Origin: Novosphingobium percolationis | GTDB lineage: Bacteria; Pseudomonadota; Alphaproteobacteria; Sphingomonadales; Sphingomonadaceae | Reading direction: 5' to 3' | Assembly (NCBI RefSeq): GCF_020179425.1 | Contig: NZ_JAILYM010000005.1 | Location: 276,049-340,048 of the forward strand | DNA length: 64,000 nucleotides | Shown here: positions 29,120 to 37,105 of the stretch, one piece after another | Numbering within the stretch: position 1 is the first letter of the stretch | Layout: every line of letters starts with the position of its first letter | Position numbers and translations under genes: made by a program | Notes under the pieces: model-generated | Told to the model about the DNA's origin: nothing | Databases searched by the model: none | What the model saw: the letters and a program-made list of their open reading frames with translations, nothing else

Positions 29120-29662
29120 ATGCGCATCGACAAGATCCCGACCGGCGAGAACCCGCCCGAAAGCCTCAACGTGATCATCGAGGTTCCCGTCGGCGGCGAG
29201 CCGGTGAAGTACGAGTTCGACAAGGAATCGGGCGCGCTGTTCGTCGATCGCATCCTGCACACGCCGATGCGCTATCCCGCGAACTATGGCTTCGTGCCGC
29301 ACACGCTTTCGCCCGATGGCGACCCGCTCGATGCGCTGGTCATCGCGCGATCGCCCTTCGTTCCCGGCTCGGTCGTGCGCGCGCGCCCGATCGCGGTGCT
29401 GAACCTCGAAGACGAACACGGCGGCGACGAAAAGCTGGTCTGCGTCCCCGACGACAAGACCTTCCCCTACTACAGCGACGTCGCCGAAAAGAGCGATCTG
29501 CCCGAGATCGTGCTCCAGCAGATCGAGCACTTCTTCACCCACTACAAGGACCTGGAAAAGGAAAAGTGGGTGCGCGTCGGCAAGTGGGGCGGGGCGGATG
29601 ACGCCAAGCGCATCACGCTCGAAGCGATCGAACGCTACGAAGCGGACAAGGCGGCCAAGTAA
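29120..29662 (+). CDS. ppa: Inorganic pyrophosphatase
   Basis: The 180-residue cytosolic enzyme splits pyrophosphate and drives biosynthetic reactions forward. It has the family I signature DGDPLDALV with its metal-binding aspartates, plus the NYGFVPHT and YKDLEKEKWV blocks. Length is typical. It is a single gene ending at a strong bidirectional terminator. Confidence 0.96.
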   Translation: MRIDKIPTGENPPESLNVIIEVPVGGEPVKYEFDKESGALFVDRILHTPMRYPANYGFVPHTLSPDGDPLDALVIARSPFVPGSVVRARPIAVLNLEDEHGGDEKLVCVPDDKTFPYYSDVAEKSDLPEIVLQQIEHFFTHYKDLEKEKWVRVGKWGGADDAKRITLEAIERYEADKAAK

Positions 29663-29720
29663 GGCCAGCACGTTGGTTGATGGCCCGACAAAGGCCATCT
29701 GCCAGCATGCACTTCATCAA

Positions 29721-29760
29721 CAAAACCCCCGCCGCCCGGCATCGGACGGCGGGGGTTTTG
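29721..29760. terminator. Bidirectional intrinsic terminator
   Basis: CAAAACCCCCGCCG (29721-29734) pairs perfectly with CGGCGGGGGTTTTG (29747-29760), a 14-base-pair stem with a 12-base loop. The TTTT on the plus strand and the matching run on the minus strand suit both ppa and the convergent pmbA-like gene. Confidence 0.9.
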
Positions 29761-29791
29761 ATTCAGTCGCCCGCGATGCAGTGCCTTCGCG

Positions 29792-31138
29792 TCAATCGCC
29801 CGCGATGCTCAGGCCGTCGATGCGGATCGTGGGCACGTCGATGCCGCGCTCGATCACCAGATCGTCGGCCACGATCATCGCGGCGAACATGTCGATCAGG
29901 TTGCCTGCCACGGTAAATTCGGCAATCGGCCCGGCGATCTGCCCATCGACGATGCGGAAGCCCGACGCGCCGCGGCTGTAATCGCCGGTCACGCCGTTGA
30001 CGCCCTGCCCGATCAGCTCGGTGACATAGATCCCGTCCTTGATATCGGCCATCAGCGCCGCGGGCGTCACGCTGCCGGGCTGCAGCACGAGGTTGCTCGC
30101 GGTAACGTGCGGCGCGCCCGAGCCCGAGCGCGAGGCATGGCCGGTCGGCTGGCGGCCCAGCTGGCGCGCGGCGGCGGCGTCCATCAGCCAGCCGGTCAGC
30201 CTGCCCGCCTCGACCAGATTGCGCGGCGCAGTGGGCAGGCCTTCGCCATCGAACGGGCGCGAGCGCAGCCCGCGCAGGCGGTGCGGATCATCGGTCAGGG
30301 TGATGGAGCTGTCGAACAGTTGCGCGCCGTCCTTTTCCAGCAGGAAGCTGGCGCGCCGCGCGATCGACGCGCCCGAGATCGCGCCGAGCAGGTGGCCAAC
30401 GAACGACCCGCCCACGCGCGGGTCGAACACCACCGGCATCGTCCCGCTTTTCACCTTGGCCGGATTGAGCCGCTTGACCGTACGCTCCCCAGCCAGCGCC
30501 CCGATTTCGGCGGCCGAGGGCAGGTCGGCGAAGTGACGCGCGCTGCGCCAGGCATGGTCGCGCTGCATCGCTCCGCCTTCGCCCGCCAGTACGCTGGCCG
30601 AAAGGCCGTGGTTGCTGGCGCGATAAGCTCCGGCAAAGCCATGGCTGGTGACGAGCGAGACCACGCCCGCGCCTGTGCTGGCACCACCGCCTTCGCTGTT
30701 GGTCACACCCGGCACTGCACGCGCGGCGTCCTCGGCCTCTTCGGCGAGACGGCGCAGTTCGGCGGGGCCGATCTCGCGCGGGTCGTCGAGGTCCAGCGCC
30801 AGCGGCGCGGCCTTCAGCAGCATGTCTTCGGGGGCAAGACCCGCGTACTGGTCGACCGGCGCGGCCTTCGCCATCGCCACCGCCCGCGCGGCCAGTTCAT
30901 CGAGCGCGGCATCGCCAAGATCGGTCGATCCGATCGAGGCCGAAGCCCCGCCCACGAACACGCGCAGGCCGATGTGTTCGCTTTCCGAACGTTCGACGTC
31001 TTCCAGCTTGCCGAGGCGGACCTGCACCGATTCCGAGGCATTGGCGAGGTACACCGCATCGCCCGCATCCGCGCCCGCCTTGCGCGCCCTGGCGATCAGC
31101 GCGTGGCAGCGCTCCTGGGCCTGTTCGGTGGAAAGCAT
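29792..31138 (-). CDS. TldD/PmbA (TldE) family protein
   Basis: The 448-residue product belongs to the TldD/TldE (PmbA) family, whose two subunits form a cytosolic metalloprotease that unfolds and cleaves small peptides such as microcin B17. It fits the TldE/PmbA side, which has no HExxH motif. Visible blocks are the C-terminal GVNGVTGDYSRGASGFRI and GGSFVGHLLGAISG. No tldD partner is in the window. It lies downstream of a small membrane gene on the same strand. Confidence 0.92.
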   Translation of the reverse strand: MLSTEQAQERCHALIARARKAGADAGDAVYLANASESVQVRLGKLEDVERSESEHIGLRVFVGGASASIGSTDLGDAALDELAARAVAMAKAAPVDQYAGLAPEDMLLKAAPLALDLDDPREIGPAELRRLAEEAEDAARAVPGVTNSEGGGASTGAGVVSLVTSHGFAGAYRASNHGLSASVLAGEGGAMQRDHAWRSARHFADLPSAAEIGALAGERTVKRLNPAKVKSGTMPVVFDPRVGGSFVGHLLGAISGASIARRASFLLEKDGAQLFDSSITLTDDPHRLRGLRSRPFDGEGLPTAPRNLVEAGRLTGWLMDAAAARQLGRQPTGHASRSGSGAPHVTASNLVLQPGSVTPAALMADIKDGIYVTELIGQGVNGVTGDYSRGASGFRIVDGQIAGPIAEFTVAGNLIDMFAAMIVADDLVIERGIDVPTIRIDGLSIAGD

Positions 31139-31222
31139 GGGAAAACCTCTCGTCGGGCATGGAGCAAAGGCGGGGGACTGGCTCTAACGGCTACCCCGCC
31201 CCGCTACAATCCGCGAGTGGCG

Positions 31223-31582
31223 TCAGAAGACTTCGCCCAGCGCCTTGAACAGGCCCGTAACCAGAAACGGCAGTCCCACCGCGCAGGCCCAGACCGCGAT
31301 CTGATCGCGCCGACAGGCACTGCGCAAGTCCGGATCGTGCGCCGCCGCATCGTCGAGATGCTCCCACCGCCGCTCGAAACGCCGGAACAGCGGGATGATC
31401 CCCGCCACCAGCACCACCAGCGCGAGCATAGGCAGCATCGAGGCGGAATCGCCGCCTTCGATCGCCTGCATCGTCACGAAAATCTGAAGGGCCGTATAGA
31501 CCAGCAGGCCGTAAGCGACCGTGTCGCTCATCCGCTTGCGCCAATCGACATTGCGCGCCGTAAAGGCCGATGTCCGCATCAT
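31223..31582 (-). CDS. Small membrane protein of unknown function
   Basis: The 119-residue product has about three hydrophobic segments (around residues 23-41, 48-65 and 95-113), with a charged middle (FRRFERRWEHLDDAAAHDPDLRSACRRDQ). I do not recognise a family. The start could be either of two adjacent ATGs (31582 or 31579). It lies 84 bases upstream of the PmbA-like gene and is divergent from lptB. Confidence 0.62.
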   Translation of the reverse strand: MMRTSAFTARNVDWRKRMSDTVAYGLLVYTALQIFVTMQAIEGGDSASMLPMLALVVLVAGIIPLFRRFERRWEHLDDAAAHDPDLRSACRRDQIAVWACAVGLPFLVTGLFKALGEVF

Positions 31583-31796
31583 CTGCCACCCCGCTTTCTG
31601 CACTCTCCCAAGCGGATTAGAACACCCTTCGCGGCATGTTTCAAGCGTGTCTTGTTCGCCCGGGACGACGCGCGTGGGGCGCATTCCATGCACAAATCCT
31701 GCCAGATCGATGCACGCAGGCTTTGCCGGAAACGCCCGGGCGGCTATGGCCGTAAACGTACACCATGATTCAACAGCCAACGGTCCCCCCGATCCG

Positions 31797-32573
31797 ATGA
31801 CTTCAGACCTTGCCACCGCCACTGCGGCCACCGCATCGCCGCCGATCCCGCAGGGTGGGCTCGAAGTCGTTTCGATCGCCAAGAGCTACGACAAGCGCGC
31901 GGTCCTCACCGACATCTCGCTGTCGGTGGGCAAGGGCGAAGTGCTCGGCCTACTCGGCCCCAACGGCGCGGGCAAGACCACCTGCTTCTATTCGATCATG
32001 GGGCTGGTGCGGCCAGATTCGGGGCGCATCCTGCTCGATGGCGTCGATATCACCAAGCTGCCGATGTACCGCCGTGCGATCCTGGGGCTGGGTTATCTGC
32101 CGCAGGAAACCTCGATCTTCCGCGGCATGACGGTCGAACAGAACATCGCCACCGTGCTCGAACTGATCGAGCCCGACAAGGCGACGCGCGCCGCCGAACT
32201 CGATCGCCTGCTCGATGAATTCGGCCTCACGCGCCTGCGCACCAGCCCGGCGATGGCGCTGTCCGGCGGTGAGCGCCGCCGTTGCGAAATCGCGCGCGCG
32301 CTGGCAGCGCGGCCTTCGATCATCCTGCTCGACGAACCCTTCGCGGGGATCGACCCGCTGTCGATCAGCGACATCCGCCACCTCGTCACCGATCTCAAGC
32401 GGCGGGGCATCGGGGTGCTGATCACCGATCACAACGTGCGCGAAACGCTCGACATCGTCGATCGCGCCTGCATCATCTATGGCGGGCAGGTGCTGTTCGC
32501 GGGAAGTCCCGAAGCGCTCGTCGCCGATCCCAACGTGCGCCGCCTTTATCTCGGCGAAGGCTTCACGCTGTAA
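31797..32573 (+). CDS. lptB: LPS export ABC transporter ATPase
   Basis: LptB is the cytosolic ATPase that powers lipopolysaccharide extraction from the inner membrane with LptFG. The 258-residue product has Walker A GPNGAGKTT, the signature LSGGERRR, Walker B IILLDEPFAGID and the H-loop ITDHN. The about 20-residue Ala/Thr-rich N-terminal extension makes the start uncertain (an upstream in-frame ATG is at 31746). It is followed by rpoN after 25 bases. The usual upstream lptC and lptA are not here. Confidence 0.93.
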   Translation: MTSDLATATAATASPPIPQGGLEVVSIAKSYDKRAVLTDISLSVGKGEVLGLLGPNGAGKTTCFYSIMGLVRPDSGRILLDGVDITKLPMYRRAILGLGYLPQETSIFRGMTVEQNIATVLELIEPDKATRAAELDRLLDEFGLTRLRTSPAMALSGGERRRCEIARALAARPSIILLDEPFAGIDPLSISDIRHLVTDLKRRGIGVLITDHNVRETLDIVDRACIIYGGQVLFAGSPEALVADPNVRRLYLGEGFTL

Positions 32574-32598
32574 GGCGGAAGGCCGGAGGGGGGATGTA

Positions 32599-34086
32599 AT
32601 GGCGCTCGGACCAAGGCTGGATCTTCGCCAGAGCCAGTCGCTGGTGATGACGCCGCAGCTGCAGCAGGCGATCAAGCTGCTGGCGCTGTCGAACCTCGAG
32701 ATCGAGACCTTCATCGGCGAGGCGCTCGATGCCAATCCCCTGCTCGAAATGGGCGAGGCCGCGCCAGTCGAGGCGCCCGAAGCGCCCGAGGAGCTGCGCC
32801 GCACCCACCTCGAAAGCTCGCCGGTCGACCAGCTTGTCGGCGAAGGTCGCGCCGCCGAGGACCGCCCGCTCGACATCGATCCCACCGCGCTCGACCGCGA
32901 CCGCGATACGGGCGATGGCGGCACGTCGTTCGAGGGCGAACAGCGCATCGCCGCGGGCGGCGAAGGCCCGGACATCGAAGAACGCGGCCGCTCCGACGAG
33001 ACGCTGGCTGAACACCTCCACGCCCAGGTCGGTGCCGCAGCGCACGATCCGCAGGTGCTGTTCGTCGCGCGCTGGCTGATCGACCAGCTGGACGAGACCG
33101 GCTATCTCTCGCTGCCGCTGTCCGAAGCCGCGACGGCGCTCGGTCTGCCGCTCGCCACGATCGAGGCCGCGCTGGCGCTGGTCCAGTCGCTCGATCCCAC
33201 GGGCGTCGGCGCGCGCAACCTCGGCGAATGCCTCGCGCTGCAGGCGCAGGAAGCGGACCGCTACGATCCGTGCATGGCGCGCCTGCTCGACAATCTCGAT
33301 CTGCTGGCGCGCGGCGAACTCGCACGGCTGAAGCGCATGTGCGGCGTCGATGACGAGGATTTCGCCGACATGATGGCGGAACTGCGCGGCTACGATCCCA
33401 AGCCCGGGCTGCGCTTCGGCGGCGGCGTGGCCGAAGCGGTCACGCCCGACATCCTCGTGCGCGCTGGCACGGATGGCGGCTGGGACATCGCGCTCAACCA
33501 GGCGACGCTGCCGCGCCTGATCGTCAATCGCCGCTACTATGTCGAGATGCGCGGCGCCTGCGTGGGCAAGGACGCCAAGGCGTGGCTGGGTGAAAAGCTG
33601 GCCGACGCCAACTGGCTGATGAAGGCGCTCGACCAGCGGCAGAAGACGATCCTGAAGGTCGCCGCGGAAATCGTGAAGCAGCAGGACGGCTTCTTCCGCC
33701 ACGGCGTCGCGCAGCTGAAGCCGCTGACCCTGCGCGCCGTGGCCGAAGCGATCGAGATGCACGAATCGACCGTCAGCCGCGTCACCTCGAACAAGTACCT
33801 CAACTGCGAACGCGGCACGTTCGAGCTGAAGTACTTCTTCACCTCGGGCGTCGCCTCGGCGGACGGGGAAGGGGCGGTCTCGGCCGAGGCGGTCAAGGCC
33901 GCGATCCGCCAGCTGATCGATGCGGAGGACCCCAAGGCGGTGCTTTCCGACGACGCGCTGGTCGATCTGCTGAAAGGGCGCGGTTTCGACCTCGCCCGTC
34001 GCACCGTGGCCAAGTACCGCGAGGCGATCGGGCTCGGCAGTTCGGTGCAGCGTCGCCGCCAGAAGACGCTCGCCGGGGTCCGCTGA
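32599..34086 (+). CDS. rpoN: RNA polymerase sigma-54 factor
   Basis: Sigma-54 directs RNA polymerase to -24/-12 promoters that need AAA+ activators. The 495-residue product shows the Gln-rich region I (LDLRQSQSLVMTPQLQQAIKLLAL), an acidic region II, and the C-terminal RpoN box ARRTVAKYREAIGLGSS. Length is normal. It sits after lptB, a widespread gene order. It ends 84 bases before a perfect 14-base-pair hairpin. Confidence 0.96.
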   Translation: MALGPRLDLRQSQSLVMTPQLQQAIKLLALSNLEIETFIGEALDANPLLEMGEAAPVEAPEAPEELRRTHLESSPVDQLVGEGRAAEDRPLDIDPTALDRDRDTGDGGTSFEGEQRIAAGGEGPDIEERGRSDETLAEHLHAQVGAAAHDPQVLFVARWLIDQLDETGYLSLPLSEAATALGLPLATIEAALALVQSLDPTGVGARNLGECLALQAQEADRYDPCMARLLDNLDLLARGELARLKRMCGVDDEDFADMMAELRGYDPKPGLRFGGGVAEAVTPDILVRAGTDGGWDIALNQATLPRLIVNRRYYVEMRGACVGKDAKAWLGEKLADANWLMKALDQRQKTILKVAAEIVKQQDGFFRHGVAQLKPLTLRAVAEAIEMHESTVSRVTSNKYLNCERGTFELKYFFTSGVASADGEGAVSAEAVKAAIRQLIDAEDPKAVLSDDALVDLLKGRGFDLARRTVAKYREAIGLGSSVQRRRQKTLAGVR

Positions 34087-34169
34087 CGGCACTTGCGACG
34101 AAGCGTTTCGTCGCATCGCTTCGTCCACCCCCGGAACCCATCGAAAGACGCTCCGTTTCCCAGCCGCGA

Positions 34170-34205
34170 CCGGACAGGTCGGGGCCTTCCACCCGACCTG
34201 TCCGG
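34170..34205. terminator. Perfect hairpin after rpoN
   Basis: CCGGACAGGTCGGG (34170-34183) pairs perfectly with CCCGACCTGTCCGG (34192-34205) around an 8-base loop GCCTTCCA. No T run follows. It probably ends or stabilises the rpoN transcript. The loop resembles that of the hairpin at 26241-26282. Confidence 0.6.
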
Positions 34206-34264
34206 CCAACACCACCGGGTCAGCTTGGCGGCCTTTCCGGCAGGGGGTTGGTTGAAGGAGTGCT

Positions 34265-34840
34265 ATGATGAAAGGGACCTTCGTTATCCTCGTGAGCGCG
34301 GCTTCGCTCTCGCTCGGCGCCTGCGCCTCCACCCCTGGCAACAACACCATGGCCTATACCGCCGGCGGTGCCGCTGCGGGCGCTGCTGCAGGTGCGGGCC
34401 TCGGCGCGGTGGCGGGCTTCGATCCCATCGCTGGGGCCGTCGTCGGCGGCGCGATCGGCGGCGTGGCCGGGGCGGTCTGGGCAGATCGCAACGGCGATGG
34501 CCAGGCCGATGGCTATTACACCAACGGCCAGTACTACCCCGGCACGCCTGCCGGCTACAGCGCTGGCGCGCGGACCTGCCCTTCGGTTGGCAATTCGGCG
34601 CTGACCGGGGCTGCCGGCGGCGCGGCGCTGGGTGCGGGCGTGGGCGCTCTGGCCAGCGGCGTCAGCGTCCTGACCGGCGCGGTGGTCGGTGCGGCGGTCG
34701 GCGGTCTTGCCGGCGCGATCTGGGCCGACGCCAACAACGACGGCTGCGTGGATGGCTACCAGACCGAAGGCCGCTACTACCCCGGCGCGCCGATGACGCA
34801 GACTCCCACCTCGAACACCCGCGCGGGCGAGCGCGGCTAA
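34265..34840 (+). CDS. Glycine-zipper lipoprotein with two EF-hand-like loops
   Basis: The 191-residue product has a lipoprotein signal (LGAC lipobox, acylated Cys near residue 20). It then contains two copies of one unit: a Gly/Ala zipper helix, then W-A-D-x-N-x-D-G-x-x-D-G and a YYPG segment (WADRNGDGQADGYYTNGQYY and WADANNDGCVDGYQTEGRYY). Glycine-zipper proteins are often outer-membrane lipoproteins (SlyB/OmpA-like 17 kDa antigen). The DxNxDGxxDG loops match calcium-binding geometry. A GAAGGAG site precedes the ATG; a second ATG follows at once. It is upstream of the L,D-transpeptidase. Confidence 0.8.
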   Translation: MMKGTFVILVSAASLSLGACASTPGNNTMAYTAGGAAAGAAAGAGLGAVAGFDPIAGAVVGGAIGGVAGAVWADRNGDGQADGYYTNGQYYPGTPAGYSAGARTCPSVGNSALTGAAGGAALGAGVGALASGVSVLTGAVVGAAVGGLAGAIWADANNDGCVDGYQTEGRYYPGAPMTQTPTSNTRAGERG

Positions 34841-34851
34841 GGGGACGCACG

Positions 34852-36231
34852 ATGCGGCGGATCGAACAGTCCATGTCGGGCCGTCCGGTCCGCCGTCTCG
34901 CCCTCGCGCTGGGGCTTGTCGCCTCGGCGCTGGTGCTGACGCCGGGTGCGGCACTGGCGCAGCTCGCGCCTGCCGATCTGGCGCAGGAACTGGACGACAC
35001 TGGCGGCGACCTGAGCGACCTTCGCGCCTTCTATGCCGCGCGCGGCTACCGCCCGCTGTGGATTGCCGACGATGCAGTGGGCCCTGCCGCGAAGACGCTG
35101 ATGGCGCTGATCCACGATGCCAGGCTCGATGGCGTGAAGCCGAAGAAGGCGCGCGAAGGCGATCTGCGCAAGGCGCTCGACCGCGCCGAAGACCCCACGC
35201 CCGCCAACCTGCTGCGCGCCGAGATTGCGGCGAGCCGCGCGCTGGCAGCCTATGTCCAGCAGATGCGCAAGGCGCCGCGCGCGGAGATCATCGCCGAATC
35301 GCCTGCGCTGATGCCGGTCGTGCCGACCACTGGCGCGGTGCTGCAGATGGCTGCCGCCGCGCCGTCGCTCGATCGCTTCGTGGCGCAGATGGGCTGGATG
35401 AACCCATGGTACGCGCCCTTGCGACAGGCCTTGGCACGCGACGATCTGGATGCGCCCACCCGCACCGTGCTTGACGCCAACCTCCAGCGCGTACGCGCGC
35501 TCCCGGCTTTCGCCACGGGGCGCTACGTGGTCGTCGATGCCGCTGCCGCGCGGCTGACGATGATGCAGGACGGCAAGGCCGTGGGCACGATGCGCGTGGT
35601 CGTCGGCAAGCCCGACATGCCCACGCCGATGATGGCGGGCTTCCTGCGCTATGCCCAGCTCAACCCCTACTGGAACATCCCCCCCGATCTGGTGAAGGCA
35701 CGGATCGCCCCCAACGTGCTGGGCAAGGGCCTCGGCTATCTCAAGGCCAAGGGCTATCAGGTGCTGTCGGGCTGGGATGACGGGGCCCGCGTGATCGATC
35801 CTGCAATGGTCGATTGGCAGGCGGTTGCCACCGGCCAGACCGAAGCCCGCGTGCGCCAGCTGCCCGGCGGCGACAACTTCATGGGCCGGGTCAAGTTCAT
35901 GTTCCCCAACGCGCAAGGGATCTACCTTCACGATACTCCCGAAAAGGGGCTGATGAAGGAGGACGAGCGGCAGTTCAGCTCGGGCTGCGTGCGGCTCGAA
36001 GACGCGCCGCGCCTCGGCCGCTGGCTGATGGGCAAGCCACTGCCGCGCGGCGGCAAGGCGATCGAGCAGCGCGTCGATCTGCCGGTGCCGGTGCCGGTCT
36101 ACATCACCTACCTGACTGCCGCGCCCGATGCGCAGGGCCAGATCGCCTTCCGCGCCGATCCGTACAACAGGGATGGCCTTGGGCGGGACGGATTGGGCGT
36201 TACCGGCACCCGCACCGCCAACGCGCGCTGA
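34852..36231 (+). CDS. L,D-transpeptidase (YcbB-like)
   Basis: The 459-residue product has a signal peptide (about residues 1-36, ending GAALAQL), an N-terminal scaffold with a YAARGYRPLW repeat, and a YkuD catalytic domain. The key residues are H360 (LHDTP) and C379 within SSGCVRLED. Such enzymes form 3-3 crosslinks in peptidoglycan or attach proteins to it. The preceding lipoprotein gene, 11 bases upstream, makes a joint cell-envelope role plausible. Its stop directly abuts the stop of the convergent phosphoesterase. Confidence 0.9.
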   Translation: MRRIEQSMSGRPVRRLALALGLVASALVLTPGAALAQLAPADLAQELDDTGGDLSDLRAFYAARGYRPLWIADDAVGPAAKTLMALIHDARLDGVKPKKAREGDLRKALDRAEDPTPANLLRAEIAASRALAAYVQQMRKAPRAEIIAESPALMPVVPTTGAVLQMAAAAPSLDRFVAQMGWMNPWYAPLRQALARDDLDAPTRTVLDANLQRVRALPAFATGRYVVVDAAAARLTMMQDGKAVGTMRVVVGKPDMPTPMMAGFLRYAQLNPYWNIPPDLVKARIAPNVLGKGLGYLKAKGYQVLSGWDDGARVIDPAMVDWQAVATGQTEARVRQLPGGDNFMGRVKFMFPNAQGIYLHDTPEKGLMKEDERQFSSGCVRLEDAPRLGRWLMGKPLPRGGKAIEQRVDLPVPVPVYITYLTAAPDAQGQIAFRADPYNRDGLGRDGLGVTGTRTANAR

Positions 36232-37095
36232 CTATTCCGCCACTGCCCGGCTGGGGCGTTCGGCCATCATATCCTGCACCATGCCCTGCAAGCGCGCGTC
36301 GAAGCGCGCCAGCACGTCCTTGTCGCCCGCGCTGTCCCAGTGCGTGATCAGCTCGCGCCCGTTCCACCAGTGCAGCGCATAGCCCGGCGCATCGGCCACG
36401 ATCAGCGCGCGCTCGTCGGGGCTGTCGGGATCGAGCGGGCGCAAGTCCAGCCCGACCTGCGGTGCGGTCGACGGGCAGGTGGCGACAAGGTGGCCTTCCC
36501 ACCGCGCGGTGATGGCGCGGTGGATGTGCCCGCAGATCAGTCCGGTGACGTTGGCGCGTCCGCGCAGGACATGCGCCAGCCGTTCGACCCAGGCCTCGGC
36601 CGGGTCGGTGTTCATCCACGGGATGCCCACTTCCATCGGCGGGTGGTGCAGCACGACCAGCGTGCGCTGTTCGGGCGCTTCGTTGAGCCGCGCCGCGAGC
36701 CATTGTGCGCGCGTTTCGCAGAACGCGCCGCCGTGACGGCCTTCCTCCAGCGTATCGAGCACCAGCAGCCGCAGCGGGCCGCCTTCGATCGCATATTGCA
36801 GGAAGCCATCGGTGAAGGCGACATCGGGAAACACCGCGCGGAACGTCGCGCGCTCGTCGTGGTTGCCCAGCGCGAAGTGGACGGGGAAGGGCAGGCCCTG
36901 CAACGCCTCGTCCAGCCGCTCGTAGCTGGCGCGGTCGCCGCGATCGACAAGGTCGCCGGTCAGCAGCAGCAGGTCGGGGCGCGGCTCCAGCGCGGCAAGC
37001 TCGGCCAGCACGCGGTCGAGCCGCTGGCGGTTGAACTCGTCGGGCGTGTCCGGCTCGAACCCCAGGTGGATGTCGGTGATCTGCGCTATCAGCAT
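36232..37095 (-). CDS. CpdA-like metallophosphoesterase
   Basis: The 287-residue product is a calcineurin-type binuclear metallophosphatase resembling CpdA, the 3',5'-cAMP phosphodiesterase. Metal ligands are in order D8 and H10 (DIH), D48 (GDLVDRGD), N78-H79-D80 (GNHDE), H150-H151 (HHPP) and H190/H192 (GHIH). It lies 10 bases after the FHA-cytochrome gene and on the same strand, so it is probably in the operon. The first gene there encodes two cyclic-nucleotide-binding domains. Hydrolysis of cyclic nucleotides is the favoured reading, but family members vary in substrate. Confidence 0.85.
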   Translation of the reverse strand: MLIAQITDIHLGFEPDTPDEFNRQRLDRVLAELAALEPRPDLLLLTGDLVDRGDRASYERLDEALQGLPFPVHFALGNHDERATFRAVFPDVAFTDGFLQYAIEGGPLRLLVLDTLEEGRHGGAFCETRAQWLAARLNEAPEQRTLVVLHHPPMEVGIPWMNTDPAEAWVERLAHVLRGRANVTGLICGHIHRAITARWEGHLVATCPSTAPQVGLDLRPLDPDSPDERALIVADAPGYALHWWNGRELITHWDSAGDKDVLARFDARLQGMVQDMMAERPSRAVAE

Positions 37096-37105
37096 GGGAC
37101 GACCT

